A stretch of 56,001 bases of DNA, from the NCBI GenBank assembly GCA_002415085.1, contig DIBV01000008.1:1-56001 (forward strand), read 5' to 3'. Under the pieces are notes generated by a model. The model searched no databases, was not told the origin of the DNA, and was given only the letters and a program-made list of their open reading frames with translations. The position numbers and the translations under genes were made by a program. Shown piece after piece: positions 20,853 through 29,246 of the stretch. Origin of the DNA: Arsukibacterium sp. UBA5043. Lineage in GTDB: Bacteria; Pseudomonadota; Gammaproteobacteria; Enterobacterales; Alteromonadaceae. Within the stretch, counting starts at the first letter, position 1; the number at the start of each line of letters is the position of its first letter.

Positions 20853-21704
20853 TTAACCTCCCTGCCTGGCTGGCCTGCGGCATAACCAGATTGAAAAACC
20901 GATCATAGCGCAGCCAATGCTTAAGCGCACTAAATCTGTATCGCGCTGCCAGATGATAATATTAACCAGTAGACCGGCCGGAATCAGCGCATTGTTCATC
21001 ACTGCCAGCATGCCACTGGATACCTGAGTCGCTCCTTTATTCCAACCAAAATAGCCAAGACCAGAGGCGACTAAGCCCAGCCACAACAGCACGGCCCAAT
21101 GCACGCTGGTCACAGGATACTGAGCACTGCCAAGCAATAGCCAGGCAGGTACTGCCACCAGTGCCGCCCCGGCATAAAACCAGCCAAACAGTTGATGCTG
21201 TTTAATCGCAGGATGCAACGCCATAAACCTTTTGTATCCGACCTGACCAACTGCAAAACATAAATTAGCACCCTGCACTACGGCAAAGCCGGTCCAGTAT
21301 TGTACACTTACCGACTGATAACGCATTAATGCTGCCGCCAGCACAGCAATGAGTGCCGCAACAAAAAACTGGGGGTTAAAGCGTTTTGCCAGCAGATCAT
21401 GCAACAACGTTATGTATAAAGGGGTAAAAATAGTAAAAACCAATACTTCTGCCACGCTTAACAGCAAAAAAGACTGGTAGTAAAACAGATACATAACACC
21501 CAGTTGCACCGCACCAAACGCCATTACCGGCCAGACCAGCCGAGCAGCAAAACGATAACGCAGTAGCAGCGGGCTGAATAACAGCAGTGCCAGCAGTATC
21601 CGGGTTAACACGGCAAAATACGGGTCTACCTGCCCTGCCAGATACACCCCTATCAGGCTGAACGAAAAAGCCCAAAGCACGGTAACACTAAGAAGATAGC
21701 CCAT
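20853..21704 (-). CDS. EamA/DMT family transporter
   Basis: Ten-helix drug/metabolite transporter: two homologous five-helix EamA halves (about residues 1-135 and 145-283) with the typical opening MGYLLSVTVLWAFSFSLIGV and a helix of VLVFTIFTPLYITLLHDLL. Substrate cannot be told from sequence. The start overlaps the acyltransferase stop by one base, and the stop abuts the DUF2960 start. It is one of three EamA proteins in this window, and the three are not near-copies of each other. Confidence 0.88.
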   Translation of the reverse strand: MGYLLSVTVLWAFSFSLIGVYLAGQVDPYFAVLTRILLALLLFSPLLLRYRFAARLVWPVMAFGAVQLGVMYLFYYQSFLLLSVAEVLVFTIFTPLYITLLHDLLAKRFNPQFFVAALIAVLAAALMRYQSVSVQYWTGFAVVQGANLCFAVGQVGYKRFMALHPAIKQHQLFGWFYAGAALVAVPAWLLLGSAQYPVTSVHWAVLLWLGLVASGLGYFGWNKGATQVSSGMLAVMNNALIPAGLLVNIIIWQRDTDLVRLSIGCAMIGFSIWLCRRPARQGG

Positions 21705-22807
21705 TATGGCTGTTTTTTAACCACAGGAGTGGCGTACAATTTTGTCATCAGTTCCTGCGCTCCGGGCGGAACGCTCTGCAGTCGTTGCTGCCATTGCTCA
21801 ATGGCTTTTTCGGTTGCTTCAGGTTTGGCAATACCCGCGGCCAATGCATTGATGGGATAGCAGCGGTAATGTTGCCAAAGCTGCTGATCGATAGCGGCAG
21901 CTGCCTCATCAGGATCATCAGGTAATGCCTGCAACGGACTGGTAAAAGCGACATGAACTTTACCTTTGTAACCGACGATACCTTTTATAATGGCGTCAAT
22001 ATCTTCAAATTCTGTTTTATGATAGTTGCCCAGAGTTTTTTTCTGCCACAGCTCATTTATTTTATCGGTGTCGCACGGGTCGTATTCGTAGGAAATACAT
22101 ACCGGCACGATATTCAGGCTATGCAAATACTCGCTAAAACTCAGGCCTTGTTTTTTTCCCTGCATATAAAACATTTTTAAAATGGTTGGATCAGTTTGGT
22201 CATTGCCGTCTTTTGCCCGACCCTCGCGCTGGGCAATCCAGACAGAATGCTGCTCATCCAGCGAGTGTTTAATATAGGCAGAGAGCTGAGTAAGGTTCTT
22301 CAGCATTTCGCGCGGCCCTTTGGCGCCGCGTTTTACAATAAAGCTTTTATTGAGTTTCATTAGCTCTGTAGCACAGGCTTTACGCAATAAATTGTCACCA
22401 ATAGCGATACGCACCGTGGCGAAGCCTTGCTGGTGTAAACACCAGTTTACCAGTGCCGGGTCCATAGCGATGTCGCGGTGGTTCGATAGAAATAAGTAGG
22501 TTTGGGTCGGATCTAAATTTTCAAGACCTGAATAGGTAACTTTATCAGTGGTACTGGCAATCATTCTGTCCATAAAGCCAGCAACCTGCAACTGCACTGC
22601 CTTAACCGACTTTAATCTGGACCAGCGTCGTTTTAACCACAGCCGCACCAAAGGTGACAGCAACCAACCAAAAGGCCCGGATAAACGCGGAAAACGATAA
22701 TGTAAGATGGCCTGTATAAACTCACGGTCAGCAATCAGGCGCGCGATAGCAGGCGCTACTTCGTTATCATGATATGGCCGGATGTCGGCAAAAGGATCCT
22801 GCTCCAC
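21704..22807 (-). CDS. PlsC-like glycerolipid acyltransferase
   Basis: 367 aa, probable membrane-associated acyltransferase. The catalytic block is YLFLSNHRDIAMDP (around residues 104-117, His110), a variant of the NHxxxxD motif, and WIAQREGRAKDGND is the phosphate-binding EGxR block. PVCISYEYDP resembles block IV. It is longer than PlsC (about 245 aa) because of an N-terminal 90-residue extension with a basic amphipathic patch (LWLKRRWSRLKSVK). The substrate may be lysophosphatidate or another lipid; this is inferred from the family only. Confidence 0.82.
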   Translation of the reverse strand: MEQDPFADIRPYHDNEVAPAIARLIADREFIQAILHYRFPRLSGPFGWLLSPLVRLWLKRRWSRLKSVKAVQLQVAGFMDRMIASTTDKVTYSGLENLDPTQTYLFLSNHRDIAMDPALVNWCLHQQGFATVRIAIGDNLLRKACATELMKLNKSFIVKRGAKGPREMLKNLTQLSAYIKHSLDEQHSVWIAQREGRAKDGNDQTDPTILKMFYMQGKKQGLSFSEYLHSLNIVPVCISYEYDPCDTDKINELWQKKTLGNYHKTEFEDIDAIIKGIVGYKGKVHVAFTSPLQALPDDPDEAAAAIDQQLWQHYRCYPINALAAGIAKPEATEKAIEQWQQRLQSVPPGAQELMTKLYATPVVKKQP

Positions 22808-22924
22808 TAGTACTCAGTTCGGTTAGTTAAAACAGCGGCCTATTTTACTGAGTTAGCAAAATTTCACCAGCACAGAACGCATTTTTTCTGTCTGAAGCGC
22901 AAACTCACCACTAAAACAGTTCGT

Positions 22925-23797
22925 TCAGGCCCACATAACGCAAATGGCAGCCAGCACAATAAATACCAGGCCCAGATGATCATTTCGTACCAGCTTTTCT
23001 TTCAACACAAACGTTGAAATTAGCAACATAAATAGTACTTCAACCTGGCCAAGGGTTTTCACCAGCGCCACTGACTCCAGGCTCATCGCGGTAAACCAGC
23101 CAACAGAGCCAACACAGCTGCATACACTAACCAGCAAGGTTAATTTAGGCCGCCGCCATAATGCTACTAGGGTTAGCCGGTCTTTCATACTTAACCACAG
23201 CACCAGCAGAAACGTTTGTAAAATAATAACCAGCAGTAATACCCAGGCCGCGCCGTGAGGAAATGGCAACCCCAGCACCAAACTGGCCTGTCGTACCCAA
23301 AGCGATGTCAACGCAAACGCCAGGCCGCAGCCAAGGCCAAGCAACATAACCGGTAAGGACAACTGACGTAAGCTGGCACCACTTAATAAAAACACCGCAC
23401 CGCCACCCAGCGCCACGCCCAGCCACGCCAGTGGCGTGAGTGTTTCACTGAAAAACAGCACGCCAAGTACAGCTGCCAGCACTGCCTCACTTTTTGCCAG
23501 GCCCGCACCAATAGCATAATTGCGTAGCATAAACAGTTTGACCATTAAGCCGGTGGCCAGAATTTGGGCCAGCGCTGCACCAATAATAAAGCCCCCGAGA
23601 CTGCCGTTAAGCTGGGGTAAAGGCGCTGGTTGCCACTGGTATAACGCCCATAAATACAACGCGACCAATGGCGATGCCCAGATAAAACGCGCCAGAGTTA
23701 CCCCTGCCACGTTGACTTCTTTGCTTAATTGCTTTTGAAACGCGTTGCGCCAGGCCTGCATAAACGCAGCCAGCAAGGTAAAAGGGATCCACAGCAC
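22925..23797 (-). CDS. EamA/DMT family transporter
   Basis: 290 aa, ten predicted membrane helices in two EamA repeats (start MLWIPFTLLAAFMQAWRNAF; second half begins near residue 145). The C-terminal helix LVFIVLAAICVMWA is typical. No substrate prediction is possible. It is transcribed alone, with 117 bases between it and the acyltransferase gene downstream. Confidence 0.88.
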   Translation of the reverse strand: MLWIPFTLLAAFMQAWRNAFQKQLSKEVNVAGVTLARFIWASPLVALYLWALYQWQPAPLPQLNGSLGGFIIGAALAQILATGLMVKLFMLRNYAIGAGLAKSEAVLAAVLGVLFFSETLTPLAWLGVALGGGAVFLLSGASLRQLSLPVMLLGLGCGLAFALTSLWVRQASLVLGLPFPHGAAWVLLLVIILQTFLLVLWLSMKDRLTLVALWRRPKLTLLVSVCSCVGSVGWFTAMSLESVALVKTLGQVEVLFMLLISTFVLKEKLVRNDHLGLVFIVLAAICVMWA

Positions 23798-23955
23798 GGC
23801 ATAAGCCCAGAGACGTAAAGATGGCTATGCTAGCAATAAAAATGAGGAAATAGTAGTAAGCCACCGAAATAGTGGCTATGTAAAAGGGCTCAACGACCAT
23901 GTAAAATACTGCCGCATAACCCTTTTGTTATTTAATACTCTTAGCGTAATGTCAC

Positions 23956-24921
23956 TTAATCAACAAAGTTCAGCTCCACTGGTGTGGCACTGGCGGGAAT
24001 AATCACATTTTCAGCTTGCAAAAAGTTTATCTCATCAACAGCTTCAGGATCGTCAGTTACATCACAGCTTAAGGCTGCGGTGTAACTGTCAGCATCAACA
24101 TAACCAATGCTATAGTTGTACTCACTGACGCCATCAAAATAGACATTAGTGCTGGCATAAGGTGGATAGGTTTTATCACCACCGTTATCGGACAATTCAG
24201 CTAGTGGCCTGTCTGCCCCCTGATACAAGTAAACTGTGGCCACGGCCACGGCCTCATCTGCTGGTGCCACGGTACAGTTATTATTTATCAGAATACCTTC
24301 TGCAACCTGGCCAATTATATGACCGATTTCGCTGTTATCCACCAACCGTAGTCCAGTAGGCTTCAACAGATAACCAGCCTGCCCAACCGGATTTACCATG
24401 GCCTTACGCAGGTCAAATTCTAAGGTATAACTAAAAGTGCCGCCGGCAGATAACGTCAAACCACCTAGTTTTAACTCATTTGAAGGCACGCGAAGTGGCA
24501 CGCGACTGCCATCTTCTAATTCAACATAACTGCCTTCAGCTATTTCCAGGCGCAACTGGCCGTAGTTACCGGCGGTAAACTCAGCACCGCTAACCAGTGC
24601 TTCCGATTTAGCGCCATCGAGCAGTAATAAATCGATACCGCGGGTGTTTGGAATAATATTGCCCTGATCGTTGCGACATTTGTCGTTCGCTTCGGCTGCA
24701 ACACTGTCATCACCAATAATGAAACTCTGGTTACCTACCCCATTGCCGGTTAGCTCAATTTCATTAAAACACACCATAACTGCCCGGGCACCATTTACCG
24801 GCGCATCACTGACGCCCAGGCTAAATTGGACCACCTGTGGCTGATCCTCCGACGTCCCCCCACATGCGGTTAATGTTGAAATGGCAGCAACAACTGCACC
24901 TGCTACAAATGCTTTTTTCAT
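23956..24921 (-). CDS. DUF4382 lipoprotein
   Basis: 321 aa. A lipoprotein signal sequence (MKKAFVAGAVVAAISTLTAC) places the lipidated Cys at residue 20, followed by GG and acidic residues. The mature part begins with a DUF4382 domain, with LGVSDAPVNGARAVMVCFNEIEL, predicted beta-rich. The ATG at 24921 is chosen because it has an AGGA ribosome site and starts the signal peptide; a longer frame to 24960 adds no signal-like residues. The domain is found in extracytoplasmic bacterial proteins of unknown role. It is probably anchored in the outer membrane. Confidence 0.83.
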   Translation of the reverse strand: MKKAFVAGAVVAAISTLTACGGTSEDQPQVVQFSLGVSDAPVNGARAVMVCFNEIELTGNGVGNQSFIIGDDSVAAEANDKCRNDQGNIIPNTRGIDLLLLDGAKSEALVSGAEFTAGNYGQLRLEIAEGSYVELEDGSRVPLRVPSNELKLGGLTLSAGGTFSYTLEFDLRKAMVNPVGQAGYLLKPTGLRLVDNSEIGHIIGQVAEGILINNNCTVAPADEAVAVATVYLYQGADRPLAELSDNGGDKTYPPYASTNVYFDGVSEYNYSIGYVDADSYTAALSCDVTDDPEAVDEINFLQAENVIIPASATPVELNFVD

Positions 24922-25035
24922 TATATTATCCTCGATGTTAGTGGCCTTAGTTAACAACATTCTGGCTGAACCTCGGGTTAATTTGGGTTGAGAACCGCCA
25001 ACTGGCGAAAATTGCTGCAGTTAGCTCATCGAGCA

Positions 25036-25063
25036 TTGCTTTCTGGCGGGGAATCATTATGAT
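25036..25063 (+). promoter_or_regulatory. Promoter of tRNA-Pro
   Basis: TTGCTT (25036-25041) and TATGAT (25058-25063) have a 16-base spacer, followed by a GC-rich discriminator (ACGCCC) of the kind seen at stringently controlled stable-RNA promoters. Confidence 0.6.
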
Positions 25064-25074
25064 ACGCCCTACGT

Positions 25075-25151
<77 letters not shown>

Positions 25152-25166
25152 TTAAATTTACACCAA

Positions 25167-25198
25167 AAAGCCGCTAAGTTTTGCTTAGCGGCTTTTTT
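25167..25198. terminator. Bidirectional terminator after tRNA-Pro
   Basis: The stem AAGCCGCTAAG (25168-25178) pairs with CTTAGCGGCTT (25184-25194) and is followed by six T residues. In the other direction it is followed by TTTTTGG, so it can also end the convergent three-gene cassette. Confidence 0.88.
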
Positions 25199-25211
25199 GA
25201 TTTATAGCGGC

Positions 25212-25544
25212 TCAAGATTGATAGGGTAGTAATGTTTTAACATGCAAACCACTAGCAACGCCGTTTACGAAAAGCTGATAGGTAAAACTATCTGCTGTAC
25301 CATCACCCTGATAAATAAAGCTACCGTCTTCGAATACGCTCAAGTTACCATGTACCGGTGGCTGGCTGATTTCGTAGCGCAGTTCAGCCGTTGGGTGCAG
25401 CAATGCGTCGCTGTAAAGCAGCGATGGCCCATTTTCACCGCTAGCGGGCACTTGCTCAGCCACGATACCTAAACCAAAATAAGCCGAGCTGGTCCAGCCG
25501 TTGTGTAACTCGCCGCTAAGCCAGCTTTTCGTCAAGTCGCTCAT
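25212..25544 (-). CDS. Small cadherin-like/beta-sandwich protein
   Basis: 110 aa, third gene of a cassette with the two genes upstream. Residues about 50-105 (TAELRYEISQPPVHGNLSVFEDGSF, then IYQGDGTADSFTYQLF) resemble one repeat of cadherin-like/VCBS-type beta-sandwich domains: a P-x-HGxL turn followed by F-x-DGSFxYxG. There is no signal peptide. The start ATG at 25544 lies 10 bases after the previous stop; a frame to 25664 is open but overlaps the previous gene by 110 bases. Perhaps a phage virion or adhesin part; I cannot confirm this. Confidence 0.6.
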   Translation of the reverse strand: MSDLTKSWLSGELHNGWTSSAYFGLGIVAEQVPASGENGPSLLYSDALLHPTAELRYEISQPPVHGNLSVFEDGSFIYQGDGTADSFTYQLFVNGVASGLHVKTLLPYQS

Positions 25545-25554
25545 AACTGCTCCG

Positions 25555-26730
25555 TCATAAAGCAGTCCCCAGTGGCATGCGGCTGGCACCGTTAGCGAGT
25601 TTCCAATCAGCCCGATATTGATTATTGGCGCTGAGTTCGTCGGAAACCAAGGTGAATATACCATTGCTATCAGTACTCAGATTGGTTACGCGTGTCACAA
25701 GCGAACCACTAACGGGATCATAAAGCGCCACATATTCCAAAACCTGGTTAGCTAGCAGCTGACCGGTATTATCACGCAATGGTGCGCTGCTGAAGCTGGC
25801 GCAGCTAGCCGTCGGGTCGGTAGAAAAAGAAGTTTCTGCAGACCAGACGCCTGCTCCCATAGCGTTAATTGCGCGAACTTCAATATTATAACTTGTGTTA
25901 GCCGCCAAGCCGCTAAGGCCAACAGGTCTGCTGGTTGCATAAGCTGAGCCTCCGTTAAGCCGATATTCAAAACCTGTTTGATCGGTTAGAGAATAGCTGA
26001 AATTCACTTCAGCAGTGCTACTGGTAGTGAAAATACTACCAAAAGTGACCTGCCCCTGAGGCACCTGTGCAGGAGCCCCCCCTTGCCACAGAGGACTACC
26101 ATGCAACGTCATGACCTCATTTCGGATGACATCAGTGGCCGTAGTACCAGCACCCTCGTCAAATAAGAACACGATATCGGCATTATTCAAATTCTGTGGT
26201 TGATCCAGCTCATTAGCTAAATTTTCAACTTGCTGCTCTGTAAGCGGCGTCACTGTCGTAGTCGTTATTTTAAAAAACTGATTCAGCACCCCGCTGGCAT
26301 ACCGATTAGCGTTACCATCTCCCCTGCGCATCAGATTCCAGTTGGCATCGCCAGCTAGTCCGCTAGCGCTTCCGCAATATTGGCGTACTGCACTACCACC
26401 CGCTTTGCAAAACCACAGATAATTATTACTGGCACTTAACTCCCAGATTATTAAGAAAGGTGTTGAGCCACTTTTAAAATCATTCGGCATAGTTAGTTTA
26501 TTGCCAAAGGTACTGCCGCGGTGAAGCGATATTGTTCCGGCATTATTGCCGCCAGATGAATACCAGATGTTGACTGTCGAACTACTTAAACCTCCAGTTG
26601 ACAACAAATAGTTCAGATCATTTGGCCCAGCCTGATAGTGGTACCAGATACCGATGGCACCATTTGTAAGCGCCATATTTTCATTCTGAAACTGGCCATA
26701 CTGATTAATGCCGTTGAAAAGCAAACTCAT
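25555..26730 (-). CDS. LamG-like plus fibronectin type III protein
   Basis: 391 aa, no signal peptide or membrane helix. Residues 1-225 look like a concanavalin/LamG-type jelly roll (opening MSLLFNGINQYGQFQN, later IVFLFDEGAGTTATDVI); residues about 230-312 look like one FN3 domain (GLAANTSYNIEVRAINAMGAG); the remainder is another beta-sandwich with VLEYVALYDPVSG. Such domain strings are common in phage tail-fibre-type proteins and in secreted adhesins. It overlaps the propeller gene by 4 bases (ATGA), so the two are translationally coupled. No phage morphogenesis gene flanks it. Confidence 0.65.
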   Translation of the reverse strand: MSLLFNGINQYGQFQNENMALTNGAIGIWYHYQAGPNDLNYLLSTGGLSSSTVNIWYSSGGNNAGTISLHRGSTFGNKLTMPNDFKSGSTPFLIIWELSASNNYLWFCKAGGSAVRQYCGSASGLAGDANWNLMRRGDGNANRYASGVLNQFFKITTTTVTPLTEQQVENLANELDQPQNLNNADIVFLFDEGAGTTATDVIRNEVMTLHGSPLWQGGAPAQVPQGQVTFGSIFTTSSTAEVNFSYSLTDQTGFEYRLNGGSAYATSRPVGLSGLAANTSYNIEVRAINAMGAGVWSAETSFSTDPTASCASFSSAPLRDNTGQLLANQVLEYVALYDPVSGSLVTRVTNLSTDSNGIFTLVSDELSANNQYRADWKLANGASRMPLGTAL

Positions 26731-28115
26731 GACAAAGTTCTCGGATCAACCCAGTTCCTGGGTTTATATAGCCAAACATCCCCATTCAGTGCATGCTGCA
26801 GCCCAATAAAGCAGCCCAAGTCGGCCGCGTACTTCCATTTTCCAAATATACCGACACCGCTACCACCGTCGTTATTAAGTTCATCTCGGGTCATCGGTCT
26901 TGCCGACCCTGTCGGTTCCACCCGCTCAATGTGCCAACCATTCGTTGATGTTGGTTTGCCAGCAGGAGGCGTAAGATAGTACAAACGGCCACCGTTGCCC
27001 CATAATACAAACTGTTCAAGTTGCTGACTAAAATCTATACCCATCCGGGTTCTGTGCTCATCATTGAAAAAGTCGTTAATGTCCCCGGCAATACTGTCGT
27101 AACGCACGCGTTGATCGTTATTAGTGGAGCCTGCATAATCCAAATCCCAGAATACAAAGGCCGCTACGGTACCACTATTACACATAACATAAACGTTACG
27201 TTGGCTATCAAGTGCTGCTGGCATTTCGCCGCTATTACCGTTCCATGGGCGGCCCACCCTGCTGATAACGTCAGCGGCCGGATCCAAATGAAACTCGATA
27301 CGATATAATGATTTAGTTGTGCTTGATGTTCTGGTTGCGTAAATCACATCATGTCCGTTTTCCTGCCGATATGCAGTGTGGCAAGTTCGGGTATTAATGG
27401 CAGAACCGAATGCCGCAGACTGCCCAGTCGCAAACCAGTCACGTAGTTGCCAGGCATCTGCTCCGGCAAGGTTAACCCCGCTATAGCTGCCAGATTTTGG
27501 GTTGTCGCCCGTGCCGCCCGCTACCAGACCTTGCCCAGCTTGGTTTAAGTCAAGCAAATAGGCACCGGCCGGGCGTAAATAAACGTAGCTATTTGCGGGA
27601 TCATGTAATTTTAAATAGCCGCCATCACCGTGCTGCGCCCCACCAAAAGTGCAGAAGCGGTCTAGTAGTGGCAAATAGATATTATTGTCATAAACATGGC
27701 TGGAACATGGTTGACGAAAGCCACCACATATTGGCGCGTGATTATCCGAGTTTAATGAATGATAATCAGATGGCAAAAAAGCATAAAACCAATTGCCCAC
27801 AAGCATATCGAATATATAGGGCGTGTTATCAGATGTGTTGGCGTGGCCTCCGCCCCATAGCACCAGCCAGTGCCTGCTGCTATCGTATGCAAAACCCGAC
27901 CAGGCTCTGATTAGTGGTTCCGGGCTTGCCTTACCATTCAAATAAGGCGGCCGTAGCTCCGGTTCAAGCCAGGCGCTCTGAAATGTATTTTGTCTGATGT
28001 TCTGCCAGCTGTTCTCTGGCATCGTGACTAATAAATCCAGGAGCGGATTAGTTTGTTGGCTAAAACGCCCAGCAACGATTCTGTTACTTTCGTCCATATA
28101 ATAAGTGTCTGACAC
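26727..28115 (-). CDS. Kelch-like beta-propeller protein
   Basis: 462 aa. Several blades show the kelch/galactose-oxidase pattern: AWSGFAYDSSRHWLVLWGGG (residues 71-90), then SHVYDNNIYLPLLDRFCTFG (139-158) with a following GGAQHGDGG, DSQRNVYVMCNSG, and GIDFSQQLEQFVLWGNGG. No signal peptide, membrane helix or catalytic motif is visible. It opens a three-gene unit with the FN3 and cadherin-like genes; together with the lack of secretion signals this points to a phage-derived or particle-associated cassette, but that is inference. I know no named family for the full-length protein. Confidence 0.65.
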   Translation of the reverse strand: MSDTYYMDESNRIVAGRFSQQTNPLLDLLVTMPENSWQNIRQNTFQSAWLEPELRPPYLNGKASPEPLIRAWSGFAYDSSRHWLVLWGGGHANTSDNTPYIFDMLVGNWFYAFLPSDYHSLNSDNHAPICGGFRQPCSSHVYDNNIYLPLLDRFCTFGGAQHGDGGYLKLHDPANSYVYLRPAGAYLLDLNQAGQGLVAGGTGDNPKSGSYSGVNLAGADAWQLRDWFATGQSAAFGSAINTRTCHTAYRQENGHDVIYATRTSSTTKSLYRIEFHLDPAADVISRVGRPWNGNSGEMPAALDSQRNVYVMCNSGTVAAFVFWDLDYAGSTNNDQRVRYDSIAGDINDFFNDEHRTRMGIDFSQQLEQFVLWGNGGRLYYLTPPAGKPTSTNGWHIERVEPTGSARPMTRDELNNDGGSGVGIFGKWKYAADLGCFIGLQHALNGDVWLYKPRNWVDPRTLS

Positions 28116-28323
28116 CGGCTAATCCCTTACTATCGGTTGTAACGATTTTCTGGCACATTTCGGTAAATTATCGTCTGATAAACGACTAATATAAAACATC
28201 ATTAGGTTTAGTTCAGGCTATAGCATTGCGTCAAGTTTATGCTGACTGTTATCTGTGCCTGATACTTTGCGTTGTTACTAAAATGTGTCCGGAAAAAATG
28301 AAGGTTACCTGATAATTTAAATT

Positions 28324-28497
28324 GCCCCGGTGCAGGCAAACCTCAACGGTCAGGCAGCAGTTGCCTCGCCAGACCAGTATGGTGCCCTGGTTGCTGAGCA
28401 AATATTAAGAAAAGGCGGCAATGCTGTGGATGCTGTCGTCAATGACCCCAAGCCTGCTGATAAAAAACGGCAAAGCACTTTTTTAAAGGTCTCTTAA
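28324..28497 (+). pseudogene. Remnant of gamma-glutamyltransferase (ggt), N-terminal part
   Basis: In plus-strand frame from 28324 the translation reads APVQANLNGQAAVASPDQYG, followed by [19 protein letters not shown]. This is the conserved N-terminal region of gamma-glutamyltransferases (typical form: [30 protein letters not shown]). Homology stops after VV near 28440; the frame then reads unrelated residues to a stop at 28495-28497. An in-frame TAA at 28318 precedes it and no start with a ribosome site exists. So about 40 codons survive of a gene of about 550-590 codons. The rest of the 367-base gap (28116-28320) shows nothing I can name. Confidence 0.75.
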
Positions 28498-28968
28498 TTG
28501 TTTTAATAATCTGTCGATCTCGCGATCTACCGTGCGAATGTCGGTATCGTACTTCGCTGTTATTGCCGCTATTTCTTTTGAAACACGTTTTTCCCATACC
28601 GCACCAGCCAGATTATTGTTCCCTTGAAGCTTAGAACGACGCAATTTTGTAATCTCGATATCACGCCGGCTTTGTAGCCTGGCCTTTCGCCCCTTAAGTT
28701 TGGTTATTTCTGACTGCAGATCCCGTTTTACCAACGCATCGCGCCCTTTTGCCAATGCTTCTGACGGGCTTTCGGTTTGCTTTGGCTGCTGCAGTGGATT
28801 GGTCGGATTGATAGCCTTATCGGTAGCGTATTGCGTTAGTTCTACCTCATTACTGCAGGGAAGCTGGCGGTAAGTCATTACGCCGTTTAGCTCACATTTA
28901 TAAACCGTCGCCGCTACAGCAAATGGCAAAATCCAGAGCAGGTAGCTGATCCTGATGATTTGTTTCAT
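28483..28968 (-). CDS. DUF4124 domain exported protein
   Basis: 161 aa. A signal peptide (MKQIIRISYLLWILPFAVAA) is followed by a DUF4124 segment (TVYKCELNGVMTYRQLPCSN, residues about 21-40, with two Cys that could form a disulfide). Residues 90-160 are a long charged coiled coil (KLKGRKARLQSRRDIEI, then DREIDRLLKQL). I choose the ATG at 28968 over one at 29001 because it has an AAGGTG ribosome site and begins the signal sequence. DUF4124 proteins are periplasmic with no settled function. Its 3' end overlaps the ggt remnant on the other strand. Confidence 0.75.
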   Translation of the reverse strand: MKQIIRISYLLWILPFAVAATVYKCELNGVMTYRQLPCSNEVELTQYATDKAINPTNPLQQPKQTESPSEALAKGRDALVKRDLQSEITKLKGRKARLQSRRDIEITKLRRSKLQGNNNLAGAVWEKRVSKEIAAITAKYDTDIRTVDREIDRLLKQLRDL

Positions 28969-29177
28969 AAACACACCTTTGAATTCGTGTCCTTGAACCA
29001 ATCATAATCGATAGCACGTAAACATCCAGCAGCTATCGTCTGGAATCAGCCGGTGTTTTTCTGAAACTTGTTCCGCGCTGTTCGCCGCTAATCGCCAGGG
29101 AACCACCGTTCCTCGCGTTGGCAGTAGCCAGCCAGTTGTCTTATGTTTATAGTATATTTTCCATTAATTTTAATATG

Positions 29178-29208
29178 TTAACTCAGCTTCACCATTAAAT
29201 TGAGTTAA
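29178..29208. repeat. Inverted repeat upstream of the SOD gene
   Basis: A perfect 8-base inverted repeat, TTAACTCA (29178-29185) and TGAGTTAA (29201-29208), with 15 bases between, lies 38 bases before the SOD start. It could be an operator or a hairpin in the mRNA leader; no known regulator consensus is matched. Confidence 0.5.
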
Positions 29209-29246
29209 GTGCCGCCTATTTTTAGGTTTAACAGGAGTATTCCACC

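Noticed and set aside
23857-23880. Inverted repeat AGCCAC...GTGGCT
   Set aside because: Hairpin without a T run on either strand and not at a gene end; may be chance.
23607-23900. 97-codon minus-strand frame upstream of and inside the EamA gene
   Set aside because: It overlaps the real EamA gene in another frame for most of its length, and its hydrophobicity is a by-product of that overlap.
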